Below are positions 1 through 13,300 of a stretch of 64,000 bases of DNA, in pieces. Numbering within the stretch: the first letter of the stretch is position 1; each line of letters starts with the position of its first letter. The notes under the pieces were generated by a model, which saw only the letters and a program-made list of their open reading frames with translations, ran no database searches and was not told where the DNA came from. A program made the position numbers and the translations under genes. Origin of the DNA: Echinococcus granulosus (taxonomy: Eukaryota > Platyhelminthes > Cestoda > Cyclophyllidea > Taeniidae); assembly GCF_000524195.1 (NCBI RefSeq), contig NW_020170442.1:186001-250000 (forward strand), written 5' to 3'.

Positions 1-6
1 GTAGTA

Positions 7-311
7 TTATTTACTGATCGGTTGGAGAAGGAGGTCGGCCATAGGAACCTGCATTTGGACGCGTTGCAGCATGGTCAAGTGCCCGGAGTAAGCCCTGCTA
101 TGTTCCGGCGCGTGGCTAGTAATCGGGATAGGAGCCCAATCACGCGTGTGTACTGACGCATCGTGGCTGTTGAAGGTGTTGAATCTACCAGGCGGGGCAT
201 CTACCACCCGTTGTGGTTTGGGCTTATTCCTTCGTTGAAATACGCACATCGCTTGTTCACCCGGATCCCAACCCGTTACAAATCGGAAATACACAATTTT
301 GGCTCCTACGT
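7..311 (-). CDS. possible terminal exon of an unrecognised gene at the left edge
   Basis: An open frame on the minus strand runs about 100 codons to a TAA at 9-7. It is preceded by an acceptor-like pyrimidine run ending in CAG at 314-312, so it could be the last exon of a gene, entered in phase 1. It is richer in G+C than its flanks and has ordinary amino-acid composition, including a Trp-Asp-Pro-Gly turn and a Pro/Arg-rich middle. I do not recognise the family. Any upstream exons should lie to the right, between about 315 and 4300, but none was found there. It may be a chance open frame or a repeat fragment. Confidence 0.3.
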
Positions 312-3300
312 CTGAAAGTCCAGTTTCAGTTCTCACAGTGGGCTGACATTGTAAAGCGCTCAGTTTGCTATCTTCATTCGATTAAATTCCCTTCTACAGT
401 AAGACATTACGAGGATCTAGCACTTTCCATCAAGTTATGTGGGTTTATAATTCTGCACTAGTGTTTTTCTGATAACCGAACTTAAGATGATTGGCAGCAA
501 ATGGTTCCTTAATAGCACCACTTTTGCATTCTTACGACAGAAAAAGTTGAAAGCTACAAATTTTCTATTTGTTCAGTTCCGGAGTATTTTCCTAATATAA
601 AGCATGTTCAAGGCTCACTTTTCACCATTTTTGACTATTTTTGGCAACATTTCCCTAACTTTCGACCGAATTATATGTTGTTATTATTCACAACTCAACA
701 GCTTTTCAGTTTTACTCGTTCACGTATCACTTACGTCCGTATTTCTTCGCATTTTTCCGAAAGTATTGTCATTGCAACAGTAAATATAGTCCTAGAGATT
801 CTAATACAGCTTTGTAAATGATCGACTGTAAGGCATTCCACAAAGAACACCGTTTGTCATATGCGTTCATACCACTTCGTCGTTTCTCGCTTCGTGTTTT
901 TTTCAGATATTTGGATGAAAAGCAATTTTGCCAGAAGTTGTGTAAACTTCGTTTAATACTCCATCTGCACAGAGACAACGCATTTTGCATGTCTATTTAC
1001 ATAACTTATGCATGCAATACCAACTTGAAAAGACTCAAACACGCCCCACCGCAGTAATACAGTAGCTTTAAATAAATTGCTAATGCAATAAGCACTTATC
1101 TTGTATTCACAGGATGCAGTTTTGGTTGAAAATTCCATGTGATTTCGAGCACATCCTCACATTATGCTTTAATAAGTCTGTTCATATCTTGACTATGCCA
1201 ATGTGAACATGAAGGCACCACTTGCTCTTTCCCACACGCACACCCCCCATTTGTGCAATTTCCCATCCACTACTTATCAGTAAATCAAGCCTTTAGCAGG
1301 GCTTGTGGACGGCGATTGGGCCACTTCATTCTGTTTTTTTCCTGAGACATTTAACATCTACTACACTTTTTCCTTTATTCTGGGCTCTAGAGCCGGGCTA
1401 AACTGTACCGAAGCTCTGAAAGTCGTCCTCTTCTAGTCATAATTCGCTCCCACTATTCAAAAACTACGACTAGAAATGATGGGTGCTTTTTTCACTCTTC
1501 GGTGTTTACTTAAGTCTATCATAAATTGGGAACTTAAGCTTATTCCTTGATTGGTATTTAGCTGGCTATTTTTATTCCTCCCAGTGCAATGCAGTTTCTA
1601 TATTATGGAACTGGTGTTGATTAATTACGTCTATCGTAACCTTTTGGGAAGTGCGGTTAGTCAGAGGTGTTTTTTACTTGTTACATCTCATTCGACGGGT
1701 GTTAACTTGGCAATTAAACATTTTGTGCATTGCTTTAGTCTACAACCTTTTAGAACCCTGTCATTTTTCAGTCAACTCAAATGTTTTTGCAAGCACATAC
1801 GGATATCGATACTTTTACTAATCCAACCACAGTCCTATCACCGTCTTCCAGATCTTGAAATGTGCCATCTAGCCCTTCCTTTTAGCTGAAGCACTTTGAC
1901 CTGGGTACTTTGAGTATTGCTTGATAAGCATTCCAGTTAGCTTGGGGTGTTAAAGCAAGAGTAGCCAATTTCTTATGGTCTACGCGATCCCGCCTTTGTA
2001 ATGGTCAGCTTTTTGGAAAATGCGCGCATTAAGACACCAAATTTGCCAGCAAAAGCCACTATGACATCGTCCTTTTGTGTGAAACCAATTAACCACAGAT
2101 GTGCGTATACACACACTTCATTAACTTCTCATGCAGAGGCTGTCCATTTTTGATGTCTACTATTTATGTACACAGATTGCCATAAATCTATCATACCGGG
2201 AGTGGTGTTTGGCAAAACGAATGTGCTCGACAAGCTCACCAAGTTCCGATAATAATTCTGACGTTAACCGTGTTTTGCCAGTCTTTGATCTGATCACCTT
2301 TCATGGTATTTTCTTAGTGACGAACTTTCCAAAAGTCATGTGGAATAGGAATATTTGTATGCTCATGATTGCTAACAGTTTCAAAACCGTTCCGTGGGGA
2401 AGCTCTGCTTTTTTCAACTTGTTTAGCTTCCAAAACATAAAAATACCTTCATCGTTATGGTTCTGTACGTATAAGCTTCTCATGCTTCTTTCGGCCTATC
2501 GTTTTAAGGAAACCTAGAAGCTACGTTGCATATACAATGGTGGATGTGAGCTCCGGCGCACACTGTTTACGACCTGTTTTGGCTAGACTACTACTTGGAG
2601 GTACATCTACTACTTAATTTAAGTAGAAATTGTACACGCGGCCGTCTGAGTAGGAAACAGCTGTGACGTTCCATAGCTGGGTCGTAATCTTGATCCTCTC
2701 CTCAAATAAATATGACAATTTTCTCCTAATATTAGAAGAATACGCCCATTTTAGTCCTTATCAGGACAACCCGATCTTGATGTGCAGAGCATGCATTGTA
2801 CTGTCCGAAATAATCACACATCGTTCAGTGATATAAACACTGCGCTGAAAATGCTCGATCTTAATTTAGTTACTTGTTTTTTGGGTAGTGGTATAAGCGG
2901 TAGAATGTGGGTTTAATTTGCCCCACTGACTGGGTGAATTGAGGAGGAGGATTTCGTTCTACTGTCTTCATGAGTTTGTTCTACTCGTTTGGGTCAATAA
3001 GCCTAAAGATTTAATATCTCCTGTTTAAAATTGATGGTACAATACAGAAGGCAAAGTTTGCGTAATGTCATCACTACCCTCATTTTGTGATAAACTATTT
3101 CAAAGGATGTTGACGATTACCAATGCCCACAATTCATTTTTTTCAGACAATTGTTCTTACTTTTTCGGTTTGCTTACAGAAATACTTTATTCAAGCATTC
3201 ATTAGGACGAAACACCCAGAAGTCTGATATACTTGGGTCGGGATGCCTCTCAAATGCTAGAAATAATGAAGAACCCCAGCAACTATCACGACTTCCGTGT

Positions 3301-4365
3301 TCATGTTCGAAGCCCAATCAACATCTTGGATACTTAACCACCAGTAACTTCTGAGTAGCTTTCGTCCCCTATTCAGCTTACAAATAATTTCATCCATTCC
3401 TGATCTACATCGGCTCACTATTTCCGTTAATTCGTTCCATATTCCTTGCGGAATGGCGGAGATGCGCTTTTCGAATAGGTTACTGCACAAGAAGTGCTAT
3501 CACTGAGAACGATTTCACGGAGCAAAACCCTCTTAGCTGAACAAAGGAGACGCAAGTATGAGTGGTCCCTAAAAATAGGCAAGTTCTTATTGAATGAAAA
3601 CTGCATAAATACGATGAAGAAATCACCGCAGACATATGAGAACACGGTGCGCTCTCGGTTGTGTACTGAGCTTATGTGCATATTGGCATCTGCCTAAAAT
3701 TCGCTGTTGGTGCCTTTTTTGGAGCTTACTCATCTGTCTCGGGATCAGCATAAGTGCACATACACGTGCGCGTTTCCAACCAGACTGTGCCTTCATCGTA
3801 TAAGCCAATCACGTGCATGTGTGCGCTGAACGATCGATAGTTGTTGCTGCCGTTAGTACTGTTGTGTCGCCGCCTCCTTGGCTGTCGGCTTTGGCGCTGC
3901 CTGTGTGTGTTTGCCTTCGGACCAATCAGGTGCATGAGTGGAGACGCACGTATGCGGCAATTGCACCACCGCTACTGCCATGCGTGTGCTGCTTCTACGC
4001 GCAAATGCACAATCGCTTGCATGCGTACCACACGTAAGCAGCGGTGAGAGGCAGAGAACGCGAATGAGTGGAGGAGGAGAGTGATAATTATCATTTCTTC
4101 CAGTAGTTACCTACGCGCACGGAAAACGCACACGCACGCACAGGCAAATTGGACGCAACTGCATCCACTACCATAACTGCCACCATCACCACCACCACCT
4201 CCATTGTTACCACCACAATAAAAACACGAACGACAACGTATAGGACGTATACGAGTGTTCGTGTATACGCATGCTTGGCCTACGCCCACCTGCAATCCTC
4301 ATTACAGCACGTTCACTCCCCACTCGACTTCTTTAACGCAGCTACGATCACCTGTACCGAATAAG
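312..4365. other. 4 kb without a supported gene
   Basis: This A+T-rich stretch has only short scattered open frames and no recognisable protein. From about 3757 to 4300 the composition changes to alternating purine-pyrimidine CA/TG and CCA/ACC runs, giving low-complexity open frames on both strands. The 5' end and promoter of the phosphatase gene to the right may lie here, but no specific signal is visible. Confidence 0.6.
4159..4215. repeat. ACC/CCA trinucleotide-rich low-complexity tract
   Basis: Imperfect runs of ACC, CCA and CAC triplets occur here, flanked by CA/TG-rich sequence. They produce Thr-rich and Gly-rich chance open frames on the two strands. Nothing suggests coding function. 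Confidence 0.6.
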
Positions 4366-7300
4366 AGTTAGTAAACCTGGCATCTTATCCCCGTGTATTC
4401 ATTGACGGAGCCACGCCATACGGCACACGGTGGGGCGGTGGTAATGTTTCTACCGGCCCTGGAAGTCCCCCCTCCAGTGGCGTCCCATCTGTCCTAGCCA
4501 CCAATTCGGATTACCTCTCCCACCTAAAGGTGAAAGCAAACCAAGACAACTCCGCTACTAACCCCAACAGCAAATATCTTGGCAGTGTATTCAACAGTCA
4601 TCAATCCATCGGACCACGGAATCACAAAATGCCAGTGTGTTATGGAGTGCAGAGTTTTGTTATGGCCTCACGGGCGCCCGTTTTCCATGCCTGTTCGGTG
4701 GATTTATCCTGGCAGACTACAGTCCATGCTTGCCAGCGGTGTCCCCGAGCGGCTATGACGCCGAGTGCTGCTACAGCAGCCATCGCCACCCAGTCCAACG
4801 TAGAGGGCACTACCTCACGATTTTGTCCTGCCGGAGTCCACATGGGCAAGTGTCTCCCCGCCCAGGAGGTCTACACAGATGTTTGGGGCTCTGTCTCCAG
4901 CATTTCTTCTGCACTGAGTGGTGGGGTAGTGCCACGGGTGTCGCAGAAATTTCCGGACTTGTCGAAAAGTCCAGATGTTCCGTTTCCTCCCCCGTCCCTG
5001 ATTGAACCCTGGGCACTACCCGATCTGCCTCTCCCAACCACTGTCCACAGCAAGGCCTCCTTCTCGCCCAGCGTCCCTATTGATGTTCAATCCGCCTTGC
5101 CCGATGATAGTACTTCTACACCTAGCAATGCAACTTCGCTCAAGCAGCAGAAAACCACCCCACTTCCGAAGCCCCCGGAGGATAAGGAGCTCACTCCATC
5201 TCCAAGGGCACCAGGGCCGGCTGAAGAGGCGATTTCTGCAGCCAAGACTCTTGTACAAACGGAAGTAGATGAGGTTTCGATTTCTCGACAGGAAACTCCA
5301 TCACCATCAGAAAAAGAGGATGTTGTTATGGTTAAGCCGGCGAACGAAAATGTATCTAAAGTGACAGAAAAAGTGAGTTGCTAGGATGAAATAGGCAATC
5401 TAGTTTCCAGGTCGGTTTGATCTTCCTCTAGTATGCATGAGACGTTGTCTGTTTGCTGGACGCTTTTGCTATTGCCCTAGATTTTAGGCGTTGGCCACGT
5501 GATGATTGGCACTGCTCGTGGTTCAGTGGTCTTTGGAATTCAGTAGAAGCACTCCGTTTCACACGTAGTTAAGACTGCTAAACATATTGCACTGTTTCGT
5601 GTGTCTCATTCTTGAATCTGGTGATGAAGTGGATTTCAATGGGTCACACTCGCCGTGTGAGCGACTGGTAATGCTACATAAGTAAAGCCCACCCACACAC
5701 CAATTCTCGTTGGTATGTATACTTTTCTTGCCACCGTGTACAGATTTGATGATCCATCATTAGAGGTTCTGTGTATGAAAGAAATGGTTGCTGGTCCCCG
5801 AGATTATAGAAGGTTGCTTGGGGTCAAATATCCCTTTATCCATTTATTACCTGAGTGAACAATATTTTTCAATTTTTATGTTTTCCATCTCGGTTCCTCT
5901 AATGCTATAGTAAATTATAAATGCCAGGCAATACGGAAATTCCTTTTTTCATGTTCTTCGTGCATTCTGCTTTTCATAAAAGTGTTGGGTATCGTAACGG
6001 AGGTTTTCTCAAGGGAATTAATGTTCTTTTTTACGAAAGCGATCTTTAGCGATTAATGGAAGAAGCATGGTAAGGCTGTGTCAGTAAACGGGTAATCCCA
6101 CTGGTAAACAGGAGTGAGAATTTTTATATCCACCAAAGATTAGGAAAAGAAATCGGCGTGCCTCTTCAAACCGTTCTTGAGCATTGGAACTTCATAATTG
6201 CGTTTTTGACCTTTTAGGACCGTCCACTCTGTCTTAAACTACTAGAAGTATTTATGTGTTTGTGTGCCCTGAATTAATGTTAACCCTTGCTTAAAGGACA
6301 CAACCTCGTACGCAATCGTGGTCATCAGTGGGTGAACTTTAAGAGAGGAACGGAAATTTTCCACCTGTCCTTTAGTCATTTTGTCCTTTTTTGTTCTACA
6401 TCATACGGTAACCACCCTTCTCTTCTACCGCAACGGTGTTTGTTCCTCTTGAACAGTTTGATCGAAATTGTATTCCTTCAAAACCGTCTACGGCGGTAGG
6501 TTTTAGTTGACTGCATTATTGAAGACCTTCTATCTGACATCTTTAACCCCTTACGTATGAGGGTGCTTTATTGATGCGTCAAATAAATGGTTTATTTATC
6601 CCATACAGAGTCTGGTCACCTTAACTTTTTGCATACACACCATATTTTTAAAACAATGAGTTAGTATTTGCTATTTCAAAATCAACTCTTACTAATTCAC
6701 AGCGACGAAGCTTTAGTTGTGCAATCCTTTTGTGATGACTCCATCTGGCCTTTTGCCATAAACAAGCATATGATATGAAGAGAAAATCATGAGTTATTTT
6801 GCATTTCATTCCCCCTTTTACTAATTTCATAAAGTTGCAAAATGGTCTTACCCCTCGAGCCTGTTTGCAGTATATTTGTTTCGGGCTGCATTTACCCTCG
6901 ATTGCATAACTTACATTGCATCCTTTCCGGTGGAGGAGATGGAACATTTGACTATAGCCCGATGCTTTGAAGAAAGCGCTAGCTGTTGTGGTAAATGGAA
7001 CGCCGTATGCACGAGCTAGCATGATTAAGCCAGGCAGGAATTTTTGCATTTCAGAAAATACGCCACCTCAACACTGACGTAATTATAGGTGTGGGTTGGT
7101 GGCTGTGCAGTTTGCAAATGAGGCTCGCGTCGCCTACCGTCTTCGGCTGTTATGTGCCTCGGGATTGATCCATGTAGAACCTCCAGCGACCATGGCTAGT
7201 CGAATCTGTACTCCATGGTGATTTGACAGCTCTGATGACAATGTAGTTAAGCCTTCTACATGCATGCACAAGGGATAGATAATGGTTAAACGACCAGCAC

Positions 7301-10300
7301 AACTAAGTGGGACATTGTTGCGGCTACAAAATGAGGTGCTTGGCACGTCACAAATTCATGATGTGTGTTTATTGGGTCAACAATACGTCTGATATATGTG
7401 GAGAGACAAGTAGTTACTTCATGTGCGGAATTCTGACTAAGTTCTTTCATTGTCTTATTAGATTCAACTTCATTTTTCCTTCAAGATCTGCCAATGTCAC
7501 CCTATCAGTAACATCCGTTGCAAAGATAATAGACCTCAGTACATTCTTGATCAATATTTCTGGTTTTTAGGAATTAGTTTCCATAATTAGTTGATACACT
7601 TTGTTTGCTCTTTGCATATGAACTGAACATGTTTTTACAACCTCAACCAACGAGCAATAAACAAAACCTTGCAGCCTTCTTACCCGCATGTCTCAGTGGT
7701 TATTCGTTGATACTTTCAATAGGACGAATTTACTCATTTCTGAGTTCACATTAACGAATACGTGCAATTTTTGTGACTCTACGAATGCCAGAGATTATTT
7801 TTCCGGCTTGCTTTAGACGCCCACAGTTATTCCGGCTGAAAAAGTGGAACGTACGAATGGAAGTCCTGCAGTTAATTCCACGGCTCCAGGAACCACCATC
7901 ACTCCCTCTCCCTCACTCACCCTCACCAAGGATGCCGGAAAGGACACCACTACAGAGGAGACAGTGCTTTCTAAGGATGAGACTTCTACAGTCCCCTCTT
8001 CAGTTTCCACGGTCTTGCCACACTTTGAAGACGACAAGAGCAAGGAATCTGTCCTCAAGGAAAGAAAAGGGGAGGAAGAGAAGAGAACTGAAATGCCAGA
8101 GGTAGCTAAGAAGGTACTTAAACAAACTCCGAGTGGGGATGCCACAGGACCAGTGCTGAAGCCTCTACAGCCGAGCAAGCGGGTGCCGCAGTTCTACATC
8201 CCCATAGGGAGTTCTCTTCTCTCCCTTACGGAACTGGGCTCTGCTATGGATAAAGTACAGGCCTGTATTCTTGAGGGGTTGGCGGCATCTGCGCCTACTC
8301 AGAAGAATGATGACGAAGCTGAGGAGACCAACACCAAGAATCCGGAGACTTCAACGGTCACGACGGTCATAGTGGATGAGAAAAAGGAGCAGTACACACC
8401 GCCTACCATGCTCACTGTCGAATCTCTCATTCCCTTTAGTCGCTTTAACATTGTCACCAAGGTGGGTGATTTAGTCTCCTCCATGCGAAAACAATTTTAT
8501 TGTGTGATGTACATTCAGAATATGTGCTTCAGTTCTTATGCGCGTTGGCTGTCGCTCAAAAATTTTGCAATTCAGATGTGATGATCCCTGGGCAAAATTT
8601 ATTGGAGCTCTAAGTACTTATTATTGACCCTTGACTGTGTCAATCTGTAGGCGTACGTTAATTTTTCCCAAAGGAATGTAGAACAAAGCCACTGTTCTAG
8701 TCTGTCCTCTGTGGTCGCAGTGTTGTGATTGTAATGGCAGTTGAGGTATTACCGCAAATTTCTTTCCACCACAGGACTCAGTGCAAGAGAATGGATGCAT
8801 ATGCTATCTGACTGCATACGAAGAGGGCACAACTTCTTACTGCGTGTGCATGCAGCGCCTATTTTTCTCGACACACACACAGACACGCATGCATGCATGC
8901 CCACCTACGCAGCATGCATCAACACCTGAAGGCCTGTGTATGTGCGCGTGCCCCTGTGCCAAATTTTCTCAGGCTTAGAGATCGATTCGTTGTCGTGACG
9001 TTTTTGAAAGAATCGTAAACAGATACCCTCACGAGCGCACGCACATGTGCGGGTCAGTGGCCTTCGCCACTCTCGTCTCTCCATTGGCAGGCTGCACAGA
9101 CGCTCCGGTTGCCAGTACTGCTTAGTGCACTAAGGGTTATAATTTCTCTCCTAGAGTTTTCGTCTTCTAATTTTCAAAGGCGTTTCTATGAGTGTCTACT
9201 ACTAAGAGACAGGCAAAACTAACAAAAAGTTAACTGACTGGAGGAATTTGAGTTAAGCCAATGGGGATTATCGGAAGTAATTACTTACTATGATGTCTGA
9301 AAGATTGCGTAACTCAGCGAGGTGTTTGAGCAGCATTCTGCGACTTTGTAATTACTCACTTTGTTACCTTTTTTTACTTATCTATATTCGTATTCAGGCT
9401 TGTGGCTGTCCGCTCTACTGGAAACGGGCACTTTTTAAGGCTGCTGGTGGCGAGAACGACAGCACTGCCGTACCCGTCACTGCAATTCTCTCCCTTTGGC
9501 GTCGGTGAGTCAATATCATTCTGTTGAACCAGGTATTCCAACTTCCTCTGCGTTACAATAGGAAACAATCGATCAACTATTTTTTCCCATCCTCTTAAGC
9601 TGCACACTTCGTCATGTCATAAATCCATTCCGAAGTGTGCTAGTTTGTTTTTTAATAAGAAGTTACTGTTTCATAAAAATGCATAACAGCCACTAATGAG
9701 TGATTATGCACTTTTAAGCAATTTGTCGCACATATGTAGTGGGCGTAAAAATTAAATCTTTTTCGGCGTCGTTTTCACATTCAGGGTCTTGGAGACTTGT
9801 CCTGATGCTGCATCTCAATTCATTTACCTGCTGACCAAAGGCAAAGCTCAGTACCTAGTGCCTGATGACTTCTGGCCGATAATCCAAGTGAGTGTTCTGA
9901 TCTATGCCCCAAATGATCTCCTTTCCTTAACTGACCACTTTGGTACTCTATACTCTACACTTCTTCATGTACTCTGGCACTTACTTTAATCAATCATATG
10001 TTGGTGAAATCAGTGCCTCCGTAGTGTTAGCACGATGCAACTCAAAAATCTGCTATGGAAGTCGGGCCACTGCAGCTGCAGGGATTAAATGACAGTAATC
10101 CTTTTTTTCCGAATACACATACACACTCACAAGCATAGAAGTAAGTGTTTTTTTTATTTGTCGTACCGCTATTTAGTTATTTCAAACCGATCTTAGTCAC
10201 AGGTTTCAGGCATGCTACTTATTATGACTACCCTCTTCTGCAAGCTGTATCTGCCTGTGCACGCATTTTTTCCCCTCGGAGTGTCACTGCCCTCCGCACA

Positions 10301-13300
10301 CCCCTATCTATAGCTGGGACTAGGGCAGAGACTTTTTCACTCGTCCCCTAAGCTTAGTTTACAATCTCTTGTGTCGCACCGTGCCACAGCGTTGTGCGCT
10401 GTGCTGTGCTGCGTTGTGTGCGTGGCCTAAGGAACACGTGTCGCAGCTCCGTCCAGTCGTGTGCATCATCGATTTGTTGTGGTGGCAACTGCCTTCCCCT
10501 TGCCCCCTCGCCCCCTCACCCTGCCTTCGTCGCTGCAGCCCTGTACAGCATATTTGCTAAGCCCACTCATGTTTACGTACATGTTTCCTGCGCATATTGA
10601 GGGCTCCAAAAGCCTACATTTGAGGGTAGGAATAAAGTGGAAGGGTATATGGAAATCACTCCTGCTTAAGCATTACTGTTTGTGATGCTTTTTCCACAAT
10701 TTTTGTATACGACACACTTATCATCCAATGGCTATTGCTTGGTGTACAACACACGTATCTCTATCTTCCTCTCATTCATTACTTCCAAACGTGTTGCAAA
10801 TATTCATAGTGGGAATATTTTGTTGTGCATCTTGTGTACAAAATTCTGATCTGAACCTCTGCCTTTTGTAAGAATAGTGTCCTGTAAATAATGTAAGTCA
10901 CTAAGCCGGAAGCGGTGGTTGAGTACACAGCGAGTCCCACTATCACTTTTAACTGCTAGTTATGCCCTTCGTCTTCAAACTCAGGAATGATGTGCAAATG
11001 TTGCTCTCTACTTTCCTTGGCACGGCTTGAAGGCGTTTCCCCCTGTACATCATGACTATTGCTTCCAAACTCTTTCCCTTCAAACAGTAGCATAATAAAT
11101 GTGAAACGGAATATCAGCAGACTGGATGAGATTTTTCCCCTTTGGCACTCACTACATGCGTTTATTTTCATTGGACAATCCCTTATTCATTGATCGTTCG
11201 AATTTCATGATGAATTTTATGTACTGTTGCGCTACTTTCAACACATTCCAATCACAATATAACGCTTAACCCTCGGAGGCAAACCTCAAGTTTGATACAT
11301 TTTCCGATGTATATCGCTTCACAAAACAATCCCCTGCACTGGAGAGCCGATTCTTCTGAGTTAATCCTAGCCACTCATGCATTGCTTGATTTTTCGCATT
11401 GTGTTGTCAAGGATGAAGTAATGCAATTTTAAGAAGCGATTGTTTATTTAGCTGCTGCAATCCTTCCATATACATTCATAAAGGAGAGACACCGGCACAA
11501 CTATTGGATAAACTGACACCACAATGCAATCGTACGCATTCCAATTTCATCACTCTAGTCACTACCAATTAGGTGAGGTTCTCAGGCTTTGCGTTAAAGT
11601 CTGCGGCGTAAACATAGCGACTGTTTGCTCACCTGTGATATTATAAACAAATTAATGATACTCTCTTGCTTGGGTTCTCTGTATTTTGAAAGACAGACAC
11701 GTTTACCAATATAATAAGGTGGAATTTGACGTGCTTTTAAGCGCAACCGCCATCAGGTTGTGCGGTGCCTTTTTGTGAGGCTGTTCAAACACAATTGTAT
11801 TCCAAAAGTCTGTATTTTTCGCTATCGTGGCTTTGCGCTGGCTCCTGACACGTACCACACTTTGCGTATTTCACAGTTCCAGGTAAATTTCCCCTATTGT
11901 TATCAGCACCACCAACAAAGGCTTTGTGTGGTACATCGAAGATGCCCATTTGATTCCTAATATTTATAAACTGCATTTGTGTCAGGAGAAAATTTTTTTT
12001 ATACGCGGTAAAAAGTATACTTATGGGTTATCAGTGGAGTAAACCATCTCAGTCATGCTAATATCTGTCCCACAGTAAGTTAGGTTTATTTCCACTGGTT
12101 GCTTAATCGCAGAAGTCCGCCTGATTGCAATAAGGTGTTTGATGAGAGGGGTGAAATTTGAGCCAGCTAACAATGCCTCCTTAGAACCTCTTCTCCATGT
12201 TTGACAGATGGTTGCGGATTAAATTTTGAACTTTGGTCACTTTAAGGGCTTGTTTACGCCATCGCCTTTTTGATTTACTCAATGCGTATTTATTTAAGAA
12301 CTTGGGAATAATTGTTTGAATTGTTATATGCAATTCGTTTTGCACTTGATCACGAAGTGGGCAGTGGCGCTCAAATAAGCAGACATGCGTCATAATTGGT
12401 TTTTTTTTTTTTCACGGACTTCTGAAGGGCACGTTTCTGCAGCCAGTTTTGTACATCAATACGCACATTCCCACTTGTCACATGCGTTACCATTTCGTTT
12501 CTATATGCATTTTGTGCGAGGATATACTTACTAACCACAATACTGCTTGCTGATATATATGTAAAGCGTGCCACATTGTGACAGTAAAAGTATTTCCATG
12601 TTCATGATGGTTGTAATGGGGATTTGTACCCCAATGGAAGTGCAGGTGGTGGTTTTCGATCTTTTCAGCACTAAGTTACTCAATAACGTTAAATATAGAT
12701 ATCATGGGTTTGTTGGATGTGAACGCAATGTGATATGAGATGTTTTATCCTTCAGGACGTGGTGGACACGCACCCTAGCTTGACCTTCTTGCAAGCGGCC
12801 CCAGAGTTCCATGCGCGCTATGTGACAACGGTGGTGTCGCGCATCTTCTTCTGTGCCAACACCTCCTGGTCGGGCCGTATCAGTCTAGGCGAGCTGCGAC
12901 GCTCCAACTTCCTCGATGTTCTCGCCAGCCTCGAGACGGAAGAGGATATCAACCTCGTCACGCAGTACTTCTCCTACGAACACTTCTATGTTATCTACTG
13001 CAAGTTCTGGGAACTCGACACTAATCACGATCTCATCATCAGCAAGGCCGACCTCGCCAGGCATAACAACTATGGTAGGCATCTCTTGGCATACTCCATG
13101 AATTACCATTACGTGTTTTAATCTAAACATTTACCGCCTCATATAGCATTCAGTTCTCGCACAGTCCTTGAACACTTCCTCTCTTTTACCAACTCAGAAT
13201 ATTTCTGTGGTGAAAACGAATTCAACTTTGAATTAGCCACTCATACAATCATTTTTCTCTTACAGCTATCTCAGAGCGTATGATTGATCGGATATTTAGC

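Noticed and set aside
1551..1889. 112-codon plus-strand frame, Phe/Leu-rich
   Set aside because: It is A+T-rich with hydrophobic chance composition and no splice-site or family support.
4107..4295. Gly-rich minus-strand frame
   Set aside because: It is the translation of the CCA/ACC low-complexity tract.
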